From contig CAMZHX010000002.1 in NCBI GenBank assembly GCA_947307055.1, forward strand, positions 62,001 to 126,000: a stretch of DNA of 64,000 bases. The letters run 5' to 3'. Source of the DNA: an uncultured Selenomonadales bacterium (lineage in GTDB: Bacteria; Bacillota; Negativicutes; Selenomonadales; Selenomonadaceae). The notes beneath the pieces were generated by a model. That model was not told the DNA's origin. It saw only the letters and a program-made list of their open reading frames with translations, and searched no databases. Made by a program: the position numbers and the translations under genes. This document shows, piece after piece, positions 51,606 through 60,530 of this stretch (position 1 is the stretch's first letter; each line of letters starts with the position of its first letter).

Positions 51606-52346
51606 ATGGCAAAAATCCGGCGGCGACGACGAACCTTTGGACGGCTATTCAGAGGGATAATATTTCTTGCGGTGAGCGCGGCGGTCTTAGGGTTTTTCGT
51701 GTACGTGCCGTTTTTCACGCTGAGCGAATTGAAACTAATCGGCGTGAAGTACTTGACGCAAGAAGACATCTTGAAGGCGGGAAATATTTACATGGGCGAG
51801 CCGCTATTCAAATTGAAGACGGACGTAGTACAAAGCCGCCTGTCAAAAGATTTGCGGATAGAGGAAGTGAGCGTGCGTCGAAAATTACCGCACACATTGG
51901 AAATAAAAATCAAGGAGCGGCGACCTTTGGCAACGGTTAATTGCAATTACGGCTATCTCGACCTAGACCGCAACGGCGTAGTCCTCGACAGCTACAAGAG
52001 CTTAAAGACAATGCAAATCCCGATGATAACAGGCGCGGCGGTTCACGACCTGTATATCGGCGACGAGATAGAAGACGAACTTGTCAAACAAATTTTAGAC
52101 TTCTTGAACCGGCTCGACGAGGAGACATTGAATCGGCTGTCGGAGGTGGCGATAATCGAAGCGGATTATATCGTCATGTACAGCGCGACGGAACGACCGG
52201 TACAGATACGGCTTGGGAAATTGGAGCGGCTCGACGAAAAGGCGCGGCTCACGGAAGATTTTTTGAAAGACTTGGCGACGAATCCTCACCCTGTCGAGTA
52301 CGTCGACTTCAATTACACGACGCCCTTTATAAAACTCGCGCAATAA
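51606..52346 (+). CDS. ftsQ: Cell division protein FtsQ/DivIB
   Basis: Bitopic division protein linking the FtsBL complex in the septum. It has a basic cytoplasmic start (AKIRRRRRTFGRLFRG), one span (about residues 16-37, IIFLAVSAAVLGFFVYVPFF), a POTRA domain (LSELKLIGVKYLTQEDILKAG) and the beta domain (VRRKLPHTLEIKIKERRPLATV). 246 residues. The ATG at 51606 has GGCGGTGA upstream and lies 12 bases after the methyltransferase fragment. No ftsA or ftsZ follows, unlike standard clusters. Confidence 0.88.
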   Translation: MAKIRRRRRTFGRLFRGIIFLAVSAAVLGFFVYVPFFTLSELKLIGVKYLTQEDILKAGNIYMGEPLFKLKTDVVQSRLSKDLRIEEVSVRRKLPHTLEIKIKERRPLATVNCNYGYLDLDRNGVVLDSYKSLKTMQIPMITGAAVHDLYIGDEIEDELVKQILDFLNRLDEETLNRLSEVAIIEADYIVMYSATERPVQIRLGKLERLDEKARLTEDFLKDLATNPHPVEYVDFNYTTPFIKLAQ

Positions 52347-52368
52347 AAAATGGGGGTCAATCCCCCAA
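52345..52368. terminator. Hairpin between ftsQ and the convergent gene
   Basis: Stem TGGGGG / CCCCCA with loop TCAAT, flanked by AAAAAA on the left, so it works as a terminator for the reverse strand. It includes the stop codon of the convergent gene at 52357. Confidence 0.65.
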
Positions 52369-52983
52369 TGCGTCGCGTATCGTTGAAATTTCCTGCGCGG
52401 TGAACAATCCTTCGGGCGACTCGCGAATCATTATGTCGCGGAGTTTTAGTTTCAAATTTTCCAGCTCGACCGGCGGAGCGGCTACCTTTGCTGATAAGCT
52501 TATTGTTTTTGTTTGTGCGTCGACGTACTTTTGAGTTTTGCGGATTACGAGTTCGACAAGCTCGCGATTTTCTATGCCGAGTTTTGACGGCGCGGCGAGC
52601 ATATGAATTTTGAGCTGCTCCTCAATCGAATCCTGTTCCAAATCCAAAAGCCGCATATGAAAAGCTTCGGCGTTGAAATTTTGCGCGTCAACCGATTTCA
52701 AGCCGTCAATAATATTGTGATACGATTGCCAATTTCGGTCGAGGCGGTCAATATCTTTTTGATAAGCCGCGTACCAATCGCCGAAAATTTTTTGTTGTTC
52801 GAGTAATTCTTCAAGTTGTGCCCGCGAAAGTTTTTCATGTTGTTGCCGCTCGCTGACTAAAACGCTCGTGACGAAGACTGCGACCAATCCCGCGCAGATT
52901 ATCACGAAAATTTTTCTGGACGGCGCAAATTTGTAGAGCAGAGCTAGCGTCACGACTGCCGCCGCTAAAATAAGATAAATCAT
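52357..52983 (-). CDS. Membrane-anchored coiled-coil protein, unknown function
   Basis: 208 residues. Two N-terminal hydrophobic segments (IYLILAAAVVTLALLYKFA and IFVIICAGLVAVFVTSVLV) separated by a short basic loop, then a long charged region with coiled-coil character (ERQQHEKLSRAQLEELLEQQ) and further helices. No known domain is recognised. The ATG at 52983 overlaps the stop of the flavoprotein gene (ATGA); the longer frame from 53025 would run through that gene's end. Probably co-expressed with the flavoprotein. Confidence 0.6.
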   Translation of the reverse strand: MIYLILAAAVVTLALLYKFAPSRKIFVIICAGLVAVFVTSVLVSERQQHEKLSRAQLEELLEQQKIFGDWYAAYQKDIDRLDRNWQSYHNIIDGLKSVDAQNFNAEAFHMRLLDLEQDSIEEQLKIHMLAAPSKLGIENRELVELVIRKTQKYVDAQTKTISLSAKVAAPPVELENLKLKLRDIMIRESPEGLFTAQEISTIRDALGD

Positions 52984-53627
52984 TTCAAGATTAGGTCGCG
53001 CCCGATTTCGTAAGCCGCTTTGCAATCTTCCGGGAAATGTTTTTCGCGGTAGGCAAATTTTTCTTCGGGGTCGAAAATCGAACTTTCGTAGCGCGAATAG
53101 TCTTTGAATTGCACAGTATCGTAGGCGCGAAGAATTTTCGGAGTGACGCCCAAAATCCTTTTCGTGAAAAGTTCGTACATGCCGAGGCGTTCTTTCATGC
53201 CGAATTGCTCGAAGTGTTTTTCGGTCATGTTCATGGTGTAGATAAATGCGCTCGGAAGTTTTTTCGGGAACACGGTCGGGATTTCGTCGCTGTAAATGTA
53301 ATTGGAAAAGAACAGCCGCTCGATAAACGCAATCATGCCCGCCGAGAGATTCATAAAGTAAATTGGCGTGCCGAAAATGATAGCGTCGGCGGCTTTGACT
53401 TTCTCCAAGACGGGCGAGAGGTCATCTTTCATAGCGCAGGAGCCGTGCGGACGGCTTTTAAGTTTGCAAGCGAAACAGCTCGTGCAACCTTTGAAGTTCA
53501 GCGCGTAGAGATTAACCATTTCGGCTGACGCGCCGGCATCTTGTGCGCCCTGCATAGCGTGCTGCAAAAGTTGCGCGGTATTCCAGTTGCGGCGCGGGCT
53601 TCCGTTAATCGCGATTAAGTTTTTCAT
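52980..53627 (-). CDS. Flavodoxin-fold NAD(P)H-dependent oxidoreductase
   Basis: FMN-binding protein of the iron-sulfur flavoprotein/NADPH-dependent FMN reductase group. It shows the phosphate loop LIAINGSPRRNWNTAQLL, then NFKGCTSCFACKLK with the compact cysteine motif (CxxCxxC) of iron-sulfur flavoproteins, GSCAMKDDL and the FMN loop FGTPIYFMNLSAGMIAFIERL. Length about 215. AGGAGG precedes the paired ATG codons at 53630 and 53627; the second has the better spacing. Role probably redox or quinone reduction. Confidence 0.85.
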   Translation of the reverse strand: MKNLIAINGSPRRNWNTAQLLQHAMQGAQDAGASAEMVNLYALNFKGCTSCFACKLKSRPHGSCAMKDDLSPVLEKVKAADAIIFGTPIYFMNLSAGMIAFIERLFFSNYIYSDEIPTVFPKKLPSAFIYTMNMTEKHFEQFGMKERLGMYELFTKRILGVTPKILRAYDTVQFKDYSRYESSIFDPEEKFAYREKHFPEDCKAAYEIGRDLILK

Positions 53628-53681
53628 CATAAATCCTCCTAAAATCAATGTTCAAAGATACAAGTCGTTGGATATTAAATA

Positions 53682-54131
53682 CTACCAACGCAATTTCCTC
53701 TGCCACGCGAGCAAATCTTTCCTGCCAAGCGGCAAGTCAATCGATTGCCCGTTGTCGTAGAAAAATTTTATGCGAATCTCCTTCGCCAAAAGTAAATCCT
53801 TTAAGCTCGACTTCGGGAAGTGTAGAAAAAATTTGTTCTCGTTGAGTAAGCCTTTCTGCGTCTGCTTCGTGACCGCTTCAATTTCCCAAGGCGCACCGTC
53901 CGTGAAAACTACAACTGTATTGAGGAGCCGCGCCTTGTCGTAACGATAATCCCAAAGACTTAGCGTCGCGCTCTCCCAATTCCCGTCAATATCCCTGCCG
54001 ACTTGAAAATCCGTCGCCGCGTATTTGTCCAGAGTCTCAACCTCGCGGTGATCGTGATGCCAAGTGTAACTCGCACCGAAAATTCCCAGGAGAATCAATA
54101 AAACTCCGACTCCCATTAAAATTTTTTGCAT
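53682..54131 (-). CDS. Small membrane-anchored or exported protein, unknown function
   Basis: 149 residues with an N-terminal hydrophobic segment (ILMGVGVLLILLGIFGASYTW), no obvious cleavage site, and an otherwise soluble, basic domain (RDIDGNWESATLSLWDYRYDKARLL, IKFFYDNGQSIDLPLG). Probably anchored with its domain outside the cytoplasm. No family is recognised. GGAGGT precedes the ATG at 54131. Confidence 0.55.
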   Translation of the reverse strand: MQKILMGVGVLLILLGIFGASYTWHHDHREVETLDKYAATDFQVGRDIDGNWESATLSLWDYRYDKARLLNTVVVFTDGAPWEIEAVTKQTQKGLLNENKFFLHFPKSSLKDLLLAKEIRIKFFYDNGQSIDLPLGRKDLLAWQRKLRW

Positions 54132-54225
54132 AGTCGACCTCCGCTTTTACTTTACATTTTGCTTGCGCTTATAGTACAATATCTGCGCTACATTTTTCAA
54201 TAAATTTTTTCGGGGGGAATTCTGT

Positions 54226-54603
54226 ATGCTCAGACCGCGTTTTGAAGACGAAGACGAATATATTCCAGAAATTGGCGGCGATGATGAAGATTATAACGTC
54301 CACGACCGAATCCCGCACTCGAACGCCGGCATTGCACTGGGCTGGTCGGCTCTGGAACAGCAAATGTTTGATATGCTCCTTTTGAATCGTTTTGCCGCCG
54401 ACGATCAAGAATTGCTCGACGAGACGGCCCGCACCATCTCCAGATTAGTCGAAACTTTCGAGGCGCACGAAATCGCTAGGATTATGGCGGTCGCTATGAT
54501 GTCTTTCCAACTTGCCGCCGCAGAGGATAAATCTTTTGAAGACGAATACAACAAATACCGCGAATATATCAAAAAACATCCCGAAGATTTGGAAGAAATT
54601 TAA
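54226..54603 (+). CDS. Acidic helical protein, unknown function
   Basis: 125 residues; very acidic N-terminus (RFEDEDEYIPEIGGDDEDY), then a helical region (ALEQQMFDMLLLNRFAADDQELLDE) and a charged end. Cytoplasmic by lack of any signal. The ATG at 54226 has GGGGGG upstream. It is 69 bases before the Nudix gene and may be co-transcribed. No homology is recognised. Confidence 0.55.
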   Translation: MLRPRFEDEDEYIPEIGGDDEDYNVHDRIPHSNAGIALGWSALEQQMFDMLLLNRFAADDQELLDETARTISRLVETFEAHEIARIMAVAMMSFQLAAAEDKSFEDEYNKYREYIKKHPEDLEEI

Positions 54604-54672
54604 ACGCAAGAAATTTTGACAGGAGGTCGCTGAAATTTTCGGCGGCTAATTTTTTTGAAGGAGCGATTTTAA

Positions 54673-55239
54673 ATGTTGATTGATAACGATGATAAAAATT
54701 TGGTCGAGAAAACTATTTCTAGCGAATCTGTCTTCGATGGCGTCCTTTTGCACGTCAAAAAAGATGAAGTCGAGCTCCCAAACGGTCATAAATCCGTTCG
54801 CGAGTGGATTAAACACCCTGGAGCCTCCGCAATCATTCCTTTGCTGCCCGATAATCAAATTATCCTCGTCAGGCAATTCCGTTACCCCGTCGGCAAAGTT
54901 ACGCTCGAAGTCCCCGCCGGTAAGCTTGATATTGTGGGCGAAGACCCTATCGAATGCGCTAAACGCGAACTTTCTGAGGAAACCGGCTACACCGCAGGCA
55001 AACTTTGGAAACTCACCACGATTGCTACGACCGTCGGCTTTTCTAACGAATATATTCACCTTTACGCCGCCAGCGACCTCACGCCCGGCAAAATTCACCC
55101 CGATTCCGACGAATTTATTAACGTAGTCAAAATTCCGCTGACTGCCGCCGTAAAAATGGTCGAGAGCGGCAAAATTTTCGACGCAAAGTCCGCAATTTCA
55201 ATTTTGCTCCTCGCCAAACAAGTTTTCCTCAAAAAATGA
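54673..55239 (+). CDS. Nudix hydrolase, ADP-ribose pyrophosphatase type
   Basis: Hydrolyses ADP-ribose to AMP and ribose-5-phosphate. The sequence shows the family start KTISSESVFDGVLLHVKKDEVELPNG, ILVRQFRYPVGKVTLEVPAGKLD and the Nudix box ECAKRELSEETGYTA with its metal-binding REL-EE residues. Length 188. The ATG follows GAAGGAGCG. The stop is 15 bases before the membrane protein gene. Confidence 0.9.
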   Translation: MLIDNDDKNLVEKTISSESVFDGVLLHVKKDEVELPNGHKSVREWIKHPGASAIIPLLPDNQIILVRQFRYPVGKVTLEVPAGKLDIVGEDPIECAKRELSEETGYTAGKLWKLTTIATTVGFSNEYIHLYAASDLTPGKIHPDSDEFINVVKIPLTAAVKMVESGKIFDAKSAISILLLAKQVFLKK

Positions 55240-55254
55240 CTCGGAATCGACTAA

Positions 55255-57138
55255 ATGAAAACTTTCGCCATAAATTTTATTCGAGCTAACAGAGCTTTGC
55301 AAGTGTTGCTGATATTTATCGGGCTAATCGCGCTCGCCGCACTGCTCGGAAAAATTTTCCCGACATTCGCGGGCGTAATTCTCTGTCTGCTCTTGCTCGG
55401 CGGCTATTACGGCGTGTTACTCCGTTGCTTGAAGTTTTGCGACGTAAAATTTCTCGACGAGTTGATAAGCGACTTGCCGAAAATTTTATTGGCGGGCGCG
55501 ATTGGCACAGCCGTTATAATTTTCGTGATAAGCTCGCAAAAAACAATTTACGTAGGCGATTCGCTGGAAACTTGGGAGCCCGCGATAAAATGCGTTGAAA
55601 CGACTTTCGCCGACCCGCTCGAAGCCTTAAAAGACTTGCGCCGCTCGATAAACCACAGAGATTATAACAATTTCCTTCCGATGTTGATAACTTTGCCGCT
55701 TTATGTCTTCGGGAAAAGTTTTTTATGCTACGCGCTTTGCGTCTGGCTGATGTTCGGCTTGCCCGCGATTTTTTTAGCGTCGGCGACTTTCAAAAACATT
55801 TTGGATAAAGTTGGCGTCAAAAATTTCTCGTGCTCGGCGATTATGGCAATTTTAATGCTCTTGCCCGTGCTCGAAATCCCAATTTTTATCGGCTACGCTA
55901 ATATTTCAATCCTTTTGCCCGCCGCAATCCTCTTAGCTATGCTTTTGAGCTTAGAAACCGGAAAATTACAGCGCGAACGCCTAATTTTTATCGCCGCGCT
56001 ATGTGTTTTCGCAGTTTTCCAAGCGCGGACGGCGGTCTACATGATTTTTGGAATGTTTTTCGGCTACACACTCTACATAATCCTTTCCGGCGCACAAAAA
56101 AATACTCTTCAACGCGATTTCGTCCTGCTGTGTAAAAAATTTCTATACATTGGCGCGTTCGGACTGATTATAACGTTGCCGCTGTTCTTCACCTTCATTA
56201 AACACGCCATAACCTACGACATTGGCACCGCTTATTCGGCTTATCAACTCGGATTGGCGTTTTCGGAAAGATTTTTTCAGCACGTCAACTATTTGGGCGG
56301 CGCAATGTACGGATTTTTTATAATCGGCGCGCTTGTGAGCCTCCGCAATAAAAAATTCCTTCCATACGCGGCATTTTTCGCGACGTGGTTCTTCACAACG
56401 GAAATTTTAATCTGTCGCGTGCAACTCATCGACCGCCAACACAATTACACTATGATTTTGCCGTTCGCGTTCATAATCGCGGCACTTATCGCCTTTGTTT
56501 GGACGAATCGCAAAAAAATCTGCGCGGCTTTGCTCATAATTTTAACTTTTAACTTCTGCCAAGCCTATTCAACTGCGCTGAACGTCCCGAAAATTTTTAA
56601 TACCGCCTACATAATCCCTGTCAGGCGCGATATTGACGACTTGAAAAATTTTGTGGACGAAATGAACGCTTTGACGGCGAACGGGCGGAAAATTTTCATT
56701 TTATCGGACAGCGATTTATATAAAGGGCACACGCTAACGAAAATTCGCGTCCCGGAAAGCCATAATGCTTTGCCAAACTTAGTCGGCGCGGGCGATGTTG
56801 ATTTGCGCGACGGCTTTCAAGTCAGTTTTTTCGACGCGGATTACATTATCGCGCCCGAACCTTTGCAAATTCATCTGCGCGCCGAATCTCAAGCGATTAT
56901 CGTCAAACCTTACGAGCTTATAACGAATCCTTCGCCGATTTCTAAACATTTCAAGCAAATTTGCGAGTATACTTTCAACGCGACGGGTGAACCTGTAACT
57001 TTTAAAGTCTACGAAAAAATTTCGCCCTACCAGAAGTCGGACATTGATTTTGTGGAGAAAATTTTTGTCGAACTCTATCCAAATCAGCCCGAACTTTTTA
57101 AAAATCGCTTTGAAGAGTACAAGCGCGAAAATTTTTAA
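55255..57138 (+). CDS. Polytopic membrane protein, GT-C glycosyltransferase-like
   Basis: 627 residues with about eleven to twelve membrane spans in the first 440, then a soluble C-terminal domain of 180 residues. The DSLETWEP motif in the first large loop (about residue 102) has the acidic character of GT-C transferases (DxE-like), and the context with a GtrB-type glycosyltransferase four codons downstream fits a lipid-linked sugar transferase acting outside the membrane. No closer family can be named. The ATG at 55255 follows GACTC with no strong ribosome binding site. Confidence 0.6.
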   Translation: MKTFAINFIRANRALQVLLIFIGLIALAALLGKIFPTFAGVILCLLLLGGYYGVLLRCLKFCDVKFLDELISDLPKILLAGAIGTAVIIFVISSQKTIYVGDSLETWEPAIKCVETTFADPLEALKDLRRSINHRDYNNFLPMLITLPLYVFGKSFLCYALCVWLMFGLPAIFLASATFKNILDKVGVKNFSCSAIMAILMLLPVLEIPIFIGYANISILLPAAILLAMLLSLETGKLQRERLIFIAALCVFAVFQARTAVYMIFGMFFGYTLYIILSGAQKNTLQRDFVLLCKKFLYIGAFGLIITLPLFFTFIKHAITYDIGTAYSAYQLGLAFSERFFQHVNYLGGAMYGFFIIGALVSLRNKKFLPYAAFFATWFFTTEILICRVQLIDRQHNYTMILPFAFIIAALIAFVWTNRKKICAALLIILTFNFCQAYSTALNVPKIFNTAYIIPVRRDIDDLKNFVDEMNALTANGRKIFILSDSDLYKGHTLTKIRVPESHNALPNLVGAGDVDLRDGFQVSFFDADYIIAPEPLQIHLRAESQAIIVKPYELITNPSPISKHFKQICEYTFNATGEPVTFKVYEKISPYQKSDIDFVEKIFVELYPNQPELFKNRFEEYKRENF

Positions 57139-57147
57139 GGAATAATC

Positions 57148-58107
57148 ATGAGCGATATTTTATATGTTGTGATTCCGTGTTACAATGAACAGGAAGTTTT
57201 GCGCGAAACTGCTAAGAGATTGCGCGAAAAGTTGCGAACGCTCATTGCGTTGAAGATTATTTCGGAAAAAAGCCGCATAGTTTTTGTAAATGACGGCTCG
57301 AAAGACGCGACGTGGGAAATAATTCGCTCTTTGCACGCGCAAGACAAAATTTTTTCGGGAATAAACCTTTCGCGCAATCGCGGTCATCAAAATGCCTTGC
57401 TCGCGGGGCTTATGACCGTAAAAAACTGCGCGGACTTGGTAATTTCGATGGATGCCGACCTGCAAGACGATATTAACGCCGTCGACGAGATGATTAGCAA
57501 ATATAAGGCGGGTTTCGACGTTGTTTACGGCGTGCGTAGCAAGCGCGAGACCGATACTTTTTTTAAACGGTTCACGGCGGAAGGTTTTTATAAATTTATA
57601 CGATTTTTGGGCGCAGATGTCGTAAATAATCACGCCGACTACCGTTTAATGAGCAAACGCGCCTTAAATGGGCTGGAACAATTCGGCGAAGTCAATTTAT
57701 TTCTGCGCGGGCTTGTTCCGATGATTGGTTACCCCTCAACGAAAGTTTTTTACGAACGGGCAGAGCGATTCGCCGGCAAAAGTAAATATCCGCTCAAAAA
57801 AATGATATTTTTCGCGTTGCAGGGGATAACTTCGCTGACAATCGAGCCAATTCGCATGATTACAACTTTGGGCGTCGCGATGTCCTCAATCAGTTTCCTG
57901 ATTATCCTTTGGACGCTGTATGAATACTTTTTCGGGTACACGGTGCGCGGTTGGACAAGTATGTTGGCGTCGCTGTGGTTTATCGGCGGGCTGATTCTCT
58001 TGTCGATTGGGATTGTCGGCGAATACGTCGGGAAAATTTATCTTGAAACCAAAAAACGCCCGCGATTTATCGTGAGCGAATTTTTAAATGACTCGGAGGC
58101 GATTTAA
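57148..58107 (+). CDS. GtrB/DPM1-like polyprenyl-phosphate glycosyltransferase
   Basis: GT2 enzyme that loads a sugar onto undecaprenyl phosphate on the cytoplasmic face. Signatures: YVVIPCYNEQEVLRETAKRL, FVNDGSKDATWEII, NLSRNRGHQNALLAGL, SMDADLQDD and two C-terminal spans (VAMSSISFLIILWTLYEYF, LWFIGGLILLSIGIVGEYVG). Length 319. Likely to supply lipid-linked sugar to the preceding GT-C-like protein, together adding a surface decoration. The ATG follows AAGGAAT. It shares one base with the S2P gene. Confidence 0.9.
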   Translation: MSDILYVVIPCYNEQEVLRETAKRLREKLRTLIALKIISEKSRIVFVNDGSKDATWEIIRSLHAQDKIFSGINLSRNRGHQNALLAGLMTVKNCADLVISMDADLQDDINAVDEMISKYKAGFDVVYGVRSKRETDTFFKRFTAEGFYKFIRFLGADVVNNHADYRLMSKRALNGLEQFGEVNLFLRGLVPMIGYPSTKVFYERAERFAGKSKYPLKKMIFFALQGITSLTIEPIRMITTLGVAMSSISFLIILWTLYEYFFGYTVRGWTSMLASLWFIGGLILLSIGIVGEYVGKIYLETKKRPRFIVSEFLNDSEAI

Positions 58108-58742
58108 TGTTTGATGATATTGGCGGATTCCTAATGGAAGTGATTGCGGGCTTGCCAGGCCTCGTTATTGCTATGGTTATTCATGAATATTCACATGCTC
58201 GCGTTGCTTACGCGCTCGGCGATTACACTCCGCGCATGCAAGGGCGTTTGACACTCAATCCCGCCGCGCACGTCGACCCTATCGGGCTTTTAATGCTTTT
58301 CGTCGCGCATTTCGGCTGGGCTAAACCCGTTCAGATAAATCCTATGAACTTTTCCAACCCGCGCCGCGATGATATTCTAGTTTCGCTCGCCGGGCCCGCC
58401 TCAAATTTAATTGTCGCGTTCGTCGCGCTGATTATTCTGGTTTTAATGGCGAAATTTGATTTCCCGCTGTCTGAAGGGCTGCTCGTCGTCTTCAACCTCA
58501 TAATAATCTACAATATCAACTTCGCAATCTTCAATATGCTACCAATTCCGCCGCTCGACGGCTCGCATATCCTCAGAAATCTTTTGCCCTACGAACTCGC
58601 GCGCGCTTATGAAGGTCTAGAACGCTACAGTTTCATTTTCCTAATCCTAATCATCGCGACGCCCATTCTTCATTACGTCTTCGTGCCCTTGCAACGCTTC
58701 ATCTTCGGCATTTTCCAATCTATCGTCAATATTTTGCTTTAA
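58107..58742 (+). CDS. Site-2-protease-type membrane metalloprotease (M50)
   Basis: 211 residues with about five spans. The zinc site HEYSH (VIHEYSHARVAYALGD) lies in the first span and the second signature NMLPIPPLDGSHILRNLLP follows near residue 145. The absence of a PDZ domain places it in the compact rhomboid-like M50B group of Firmicutes, whose targets are mostly unknown; a role in releasing an anti-sigma factor is conceivable given the ECF-like promoters 2 kb away, but unproven. Start ATG 58107. Confidence 0.87.
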   Translation: MFDDIGGFLMEVIAGLPGLVIAMVIHEYSHARVAYALGDYTPRMQGRLTLNPAAHVDPIGLLMLFVAHFGWAKPVQINPMNFSNPRRDDILVSLAGPASNLIVAFVALIILVLMAKFDFPLSEGLLVVFNLIIIYNINFAIFNMLPIPPLDGSHILRNLLPYELARAYEGLERYSFIFLILIIATPILHYVFVPLQRFIFGIFQSIVNILL

Positions 58743-59617
58743 TGAAAACGGTCGCCGGTGTCGAAGTCGTAAAGCGATTCGGCTACTGTGATAATTTCTT
58801 CAAAATCTTTACGCGCAGAATATTTTTTGACGTTGCGATAAAAATTTTCCCTGTGAATCACGACCGAACGAATAAACGCGCCGGCGTAATCCGCGAAAAT
58901 TCCTTGCGCGTCGAGCAGTCGCCAAAAATTTTTAACGCTGTCTTCGGTGTCAATGTCGTATTCGATTCTGTGGAGGATTCGTGATAAATCTGCGCGAATT
59001 TCCGGTGTGAACAGCGATTTTATCAGTGAAAGTTCCGCCATCGACCGATTCGCCCTTACAAGCCAAAATTCTGCTTGCAAATCGTCTTCAAAGTTGTCAA
59101 ATCCCGCATTTATCAGCCTATCAAGCAATTCCGGCGGCGCATTTCGTTTCAACGGCAAAATTTGCACCTCTTTATAGAACGACGCGTATAAAAGCCGCTC
59201 AAATTCCGTTCGCGTGTACATTCTCGATACGATTCCGCCAAATACTCCGCGCATTAGCTTTTCCAATACCTTCCAATGCCGAATATTTCTAAAACTCGTC
59301 AGCCAACTGCCCGTTTGCTTTAAAAATGTCGAAAATCCCGCCGCTATGTCTTGCGGATTCGTCACGACTTCCAATGTCAAGTCGCCGATGATTAAATCGA
59401 AAAATTCTTCATCAAATGGCAGCCGTTCTTCCCGATAATTCAAATAAATCGTGTTTTTGTAGCTCAAATCCTCGTCCGTCGTCACAAAATATATTTCCGC
59501 CGCAGGAAATCTTTTGCGCAACGGCTCAATGTATGCAAAACTCTCCACGACCAATATTTTTTTGAAAAAATCGTCGCCATTTACCATTTCAAGCAAGCTC
59601 GGTTTAATTTCTTCCAT
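58739..59617 (-). CDS. Class I SAM-dependent methyltransferase-like protein
   Basis: 292 residues. The N-terminal half has the order of a methyltransferase fold (ILVVESFAYIEPLRKRFP, IYFVTTDEDLSY, LPFDEEFFDLIIGDLTLEVV), but the glycine-rich SAM loop is weak (VVESFAY), so it may be inactive or divergent. The C-terminal half is helical (SRILHRIEYDIDTEDSVKNFW). It overlaps the S2P gene tail by four bases. AGGAGG precedes the ATG at 59617. Function unknown. Confidence 0.6.
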   Translation of the reverse strand: MEEIKPSLLEMVNGDDFFKKILVVESFAYIEPLRKRFPAAEIYFVTTDEDLSYKNTIYLNYREERLPFDEEFFDLIIGDLTLEVVTNPQDIAAGFSTFLKQTGSWLTSFRNIRHWKVLEKLMRGVFGGIVSRMYTRTEFERLLYASFYKEVQILPLKRNAPPELLDRLINAGFDNFEDDLQAEFWLVRANRSMAELSLIKSLFTPEIRADLSRILHRIEYDIDTEDSVKNFWRLLDAQGIFADYAGAFIRSVVIHRENFYRNVKKYSARKDFEEIITVAESLYDFDTGDRFH

Positions 59618-59638
59618 AAATTTTCCTCCTTTTAATCG

Positions 59639-59677
59639 AAAAAACCCCTCGACGAGCCTCCGAAGGGCTTTTTTTGC
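59639..59677 (-). terminator. Terminator of exported-protein module 1
   Basis: Reverse-strand stem CCCTTCGGAGG with CGAGGGG, ending in TTTTTT; A/T-rich on both sides, so possibly bidirectional. Same CCGAAGGG motif as at 60214 and 60531. Confidence 0.75.
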
Positions 59678-59687
59678 TTGCTAAATG

Positions 59688-60119
59688 TCATTTCAAACTA
59701 TTTTCGACAAAACTCCAAACTTTTGGCCATGCACTATCTTTTCCATCCATATTTATTGGAACAATTTCGCTTTCTTTAGCCGAATATTTCGTGTCTCCGT
59801 CGTAATCGTCCAGTAGGCAATAAATTTTCTTGCCGTTTTCCTCATAAAAGCTAACTAGAGACACAATATCACTCATTTCAAATAGCGTTGATTGAAATTC
59901 TACCTTAACTATTGCGCTAAATCCGTCTCTTCGGTTGAATTTTGGATATTGTTTCGAGTCGGTGCCGCGTTTTATCGAATTTTTATCGACGTACGTTATA
60001 AGTTTTACCTTATCTTTTGTTTCTCTTATGTCTATTTGCTCCCAATTTGCCGCTGACGCTTCACCGCTTATAAATATCGACATTATCAACGCCATTGCTA
60101 TCGAAAATACTTTCTTCAT
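59688..60119 (-). CDS. Secreted small protein (module 1), Sec signal peptide
   Basis: 143 residues with a clear Sec signal (KKVFSIAMALIMSIFISGEASA, cleavage after ASA) and a mature domain ANWEQIDIRETKDKVKLITYVDK-type that resembles the surface-adhesin-E-like family of small secreted proteins (W near the start, YVDKNSI segment). One cysteine only. Start: ATG at 60119, eight bases after AGGAGG; the frame upstream is promoter. It is transcribed from the TGTAAC-N16-CGTA promoter at 60157-60182 and ends at its own terminator. Confidence 0.65.
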   Translation of the reverse strand: MKKVFSIAMALIMSIFISGEASAANWEQIDIRETKDKVKLITYVDKNSIKRGTDSKQYPKFNRRDGFSAIVKVEFQSTLFEMSDIVSLVSFYEENGKKIYCLLDDYDGDTKYSAKESEIVPINMDGKDSAWPKVWSFVENSLK

Positions 60120-60156
60120 TATCATTTCCTCCTTAAATTGTTCTTTCTTTCCATTA

Positions 60157-60182
60157 TACGTTAAAAATCCGATTTTGTTACA
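60157..60182 (-). promoter_or_regulatory. ECF-sigma-like promoter of module 1
   Basis: Reverse strand: TGTAAC (60177-60182), 16 bases, CGTA (60157-60160) within CGTATAATGG. The spacer AAAATCGGATTTTTAA is nearly the same as in modules 2 and 3, and upstream AGCTAAACTC is also shared. Confidence 0.65.
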
Positions 60183-60213
60183 GAGTTTAGCTAAATTTTT
60201 TAGTTCAGTCAAT

Positions 60214-60248
60214 GAAAAAACCCTCCGACAGGTGCCGAAGGGCTTTTG
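60214..60248 (-). terminator. Terminator of module 2
   Basis: Reverse strand: CCCTTCGGCACCTGTCGGAGGG followed by TTTTTT; separates module 2 from the module 1 promoter. Confidence 0.75.
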
Positions 60249-60264
60249 TTAGCTTGTTTCGCGT

Positions 60265-60432
60265 TTACCTAACATGAAGTATCCGACCTTGATTATCAAT
60301 ATTTACGTCCGGTTTAACATTGTCCACGTTAGAACGAGCATAAAAGCCGCCCGCGACCTTTTCGAGTTCCTCATCGCTCAATTTTTCCAGCGCGTCATTG
60401 ATTTTTTTCAAGTTTTCCTCACGTGTTGTCAT
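60265..60432 (-). CDS. GG-leader exported peptide (module 2), 55 residues
   Basis: Leader TTREENLKKINDALEKLSDEELEKVAGG: an acidic helix ending in the double glycine after LSDEELEKV, typical of bacteriocin-type or Nif11-like leaders. The mature peptide would be 26 residues starting FYARSNVDNVKPDVN, without cysteine. The ATG at 60432 with AAGGAG upstream is chosen; the frame before it is promoter. No lantibiotic-type enzyme or exporter is adjacent. Confidence 0.65.
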   Translation of the reverse strand: MTTREENLKKINDALEKLSDEELEKVAGGFYARSNVDNVKPDVNIDNQGRILHVR

Positions 60433-60473
60433 TTTTATCAGTCTCCTTTGATTAAATTTTTTTCTGTCCCTTA

Positions 60474-60499
60474 TACGTTGAAAATCCGTTTTCGTTACA
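60474..60499 (-). promoter_or_regulatory. ECF-sigma-like promoter of module 2
   Basis: Reverse strand: TGTAAC (60494-60499), 16 bases, CGTA (60474-60477) in CGTATAAGGG; about 42 bases upstream of the start codon. Confidence 0.65.
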
Positions 60500-60530
60500 G
60501 AGTTTAGCAAAAAAATTTTATCCAGTCAAT

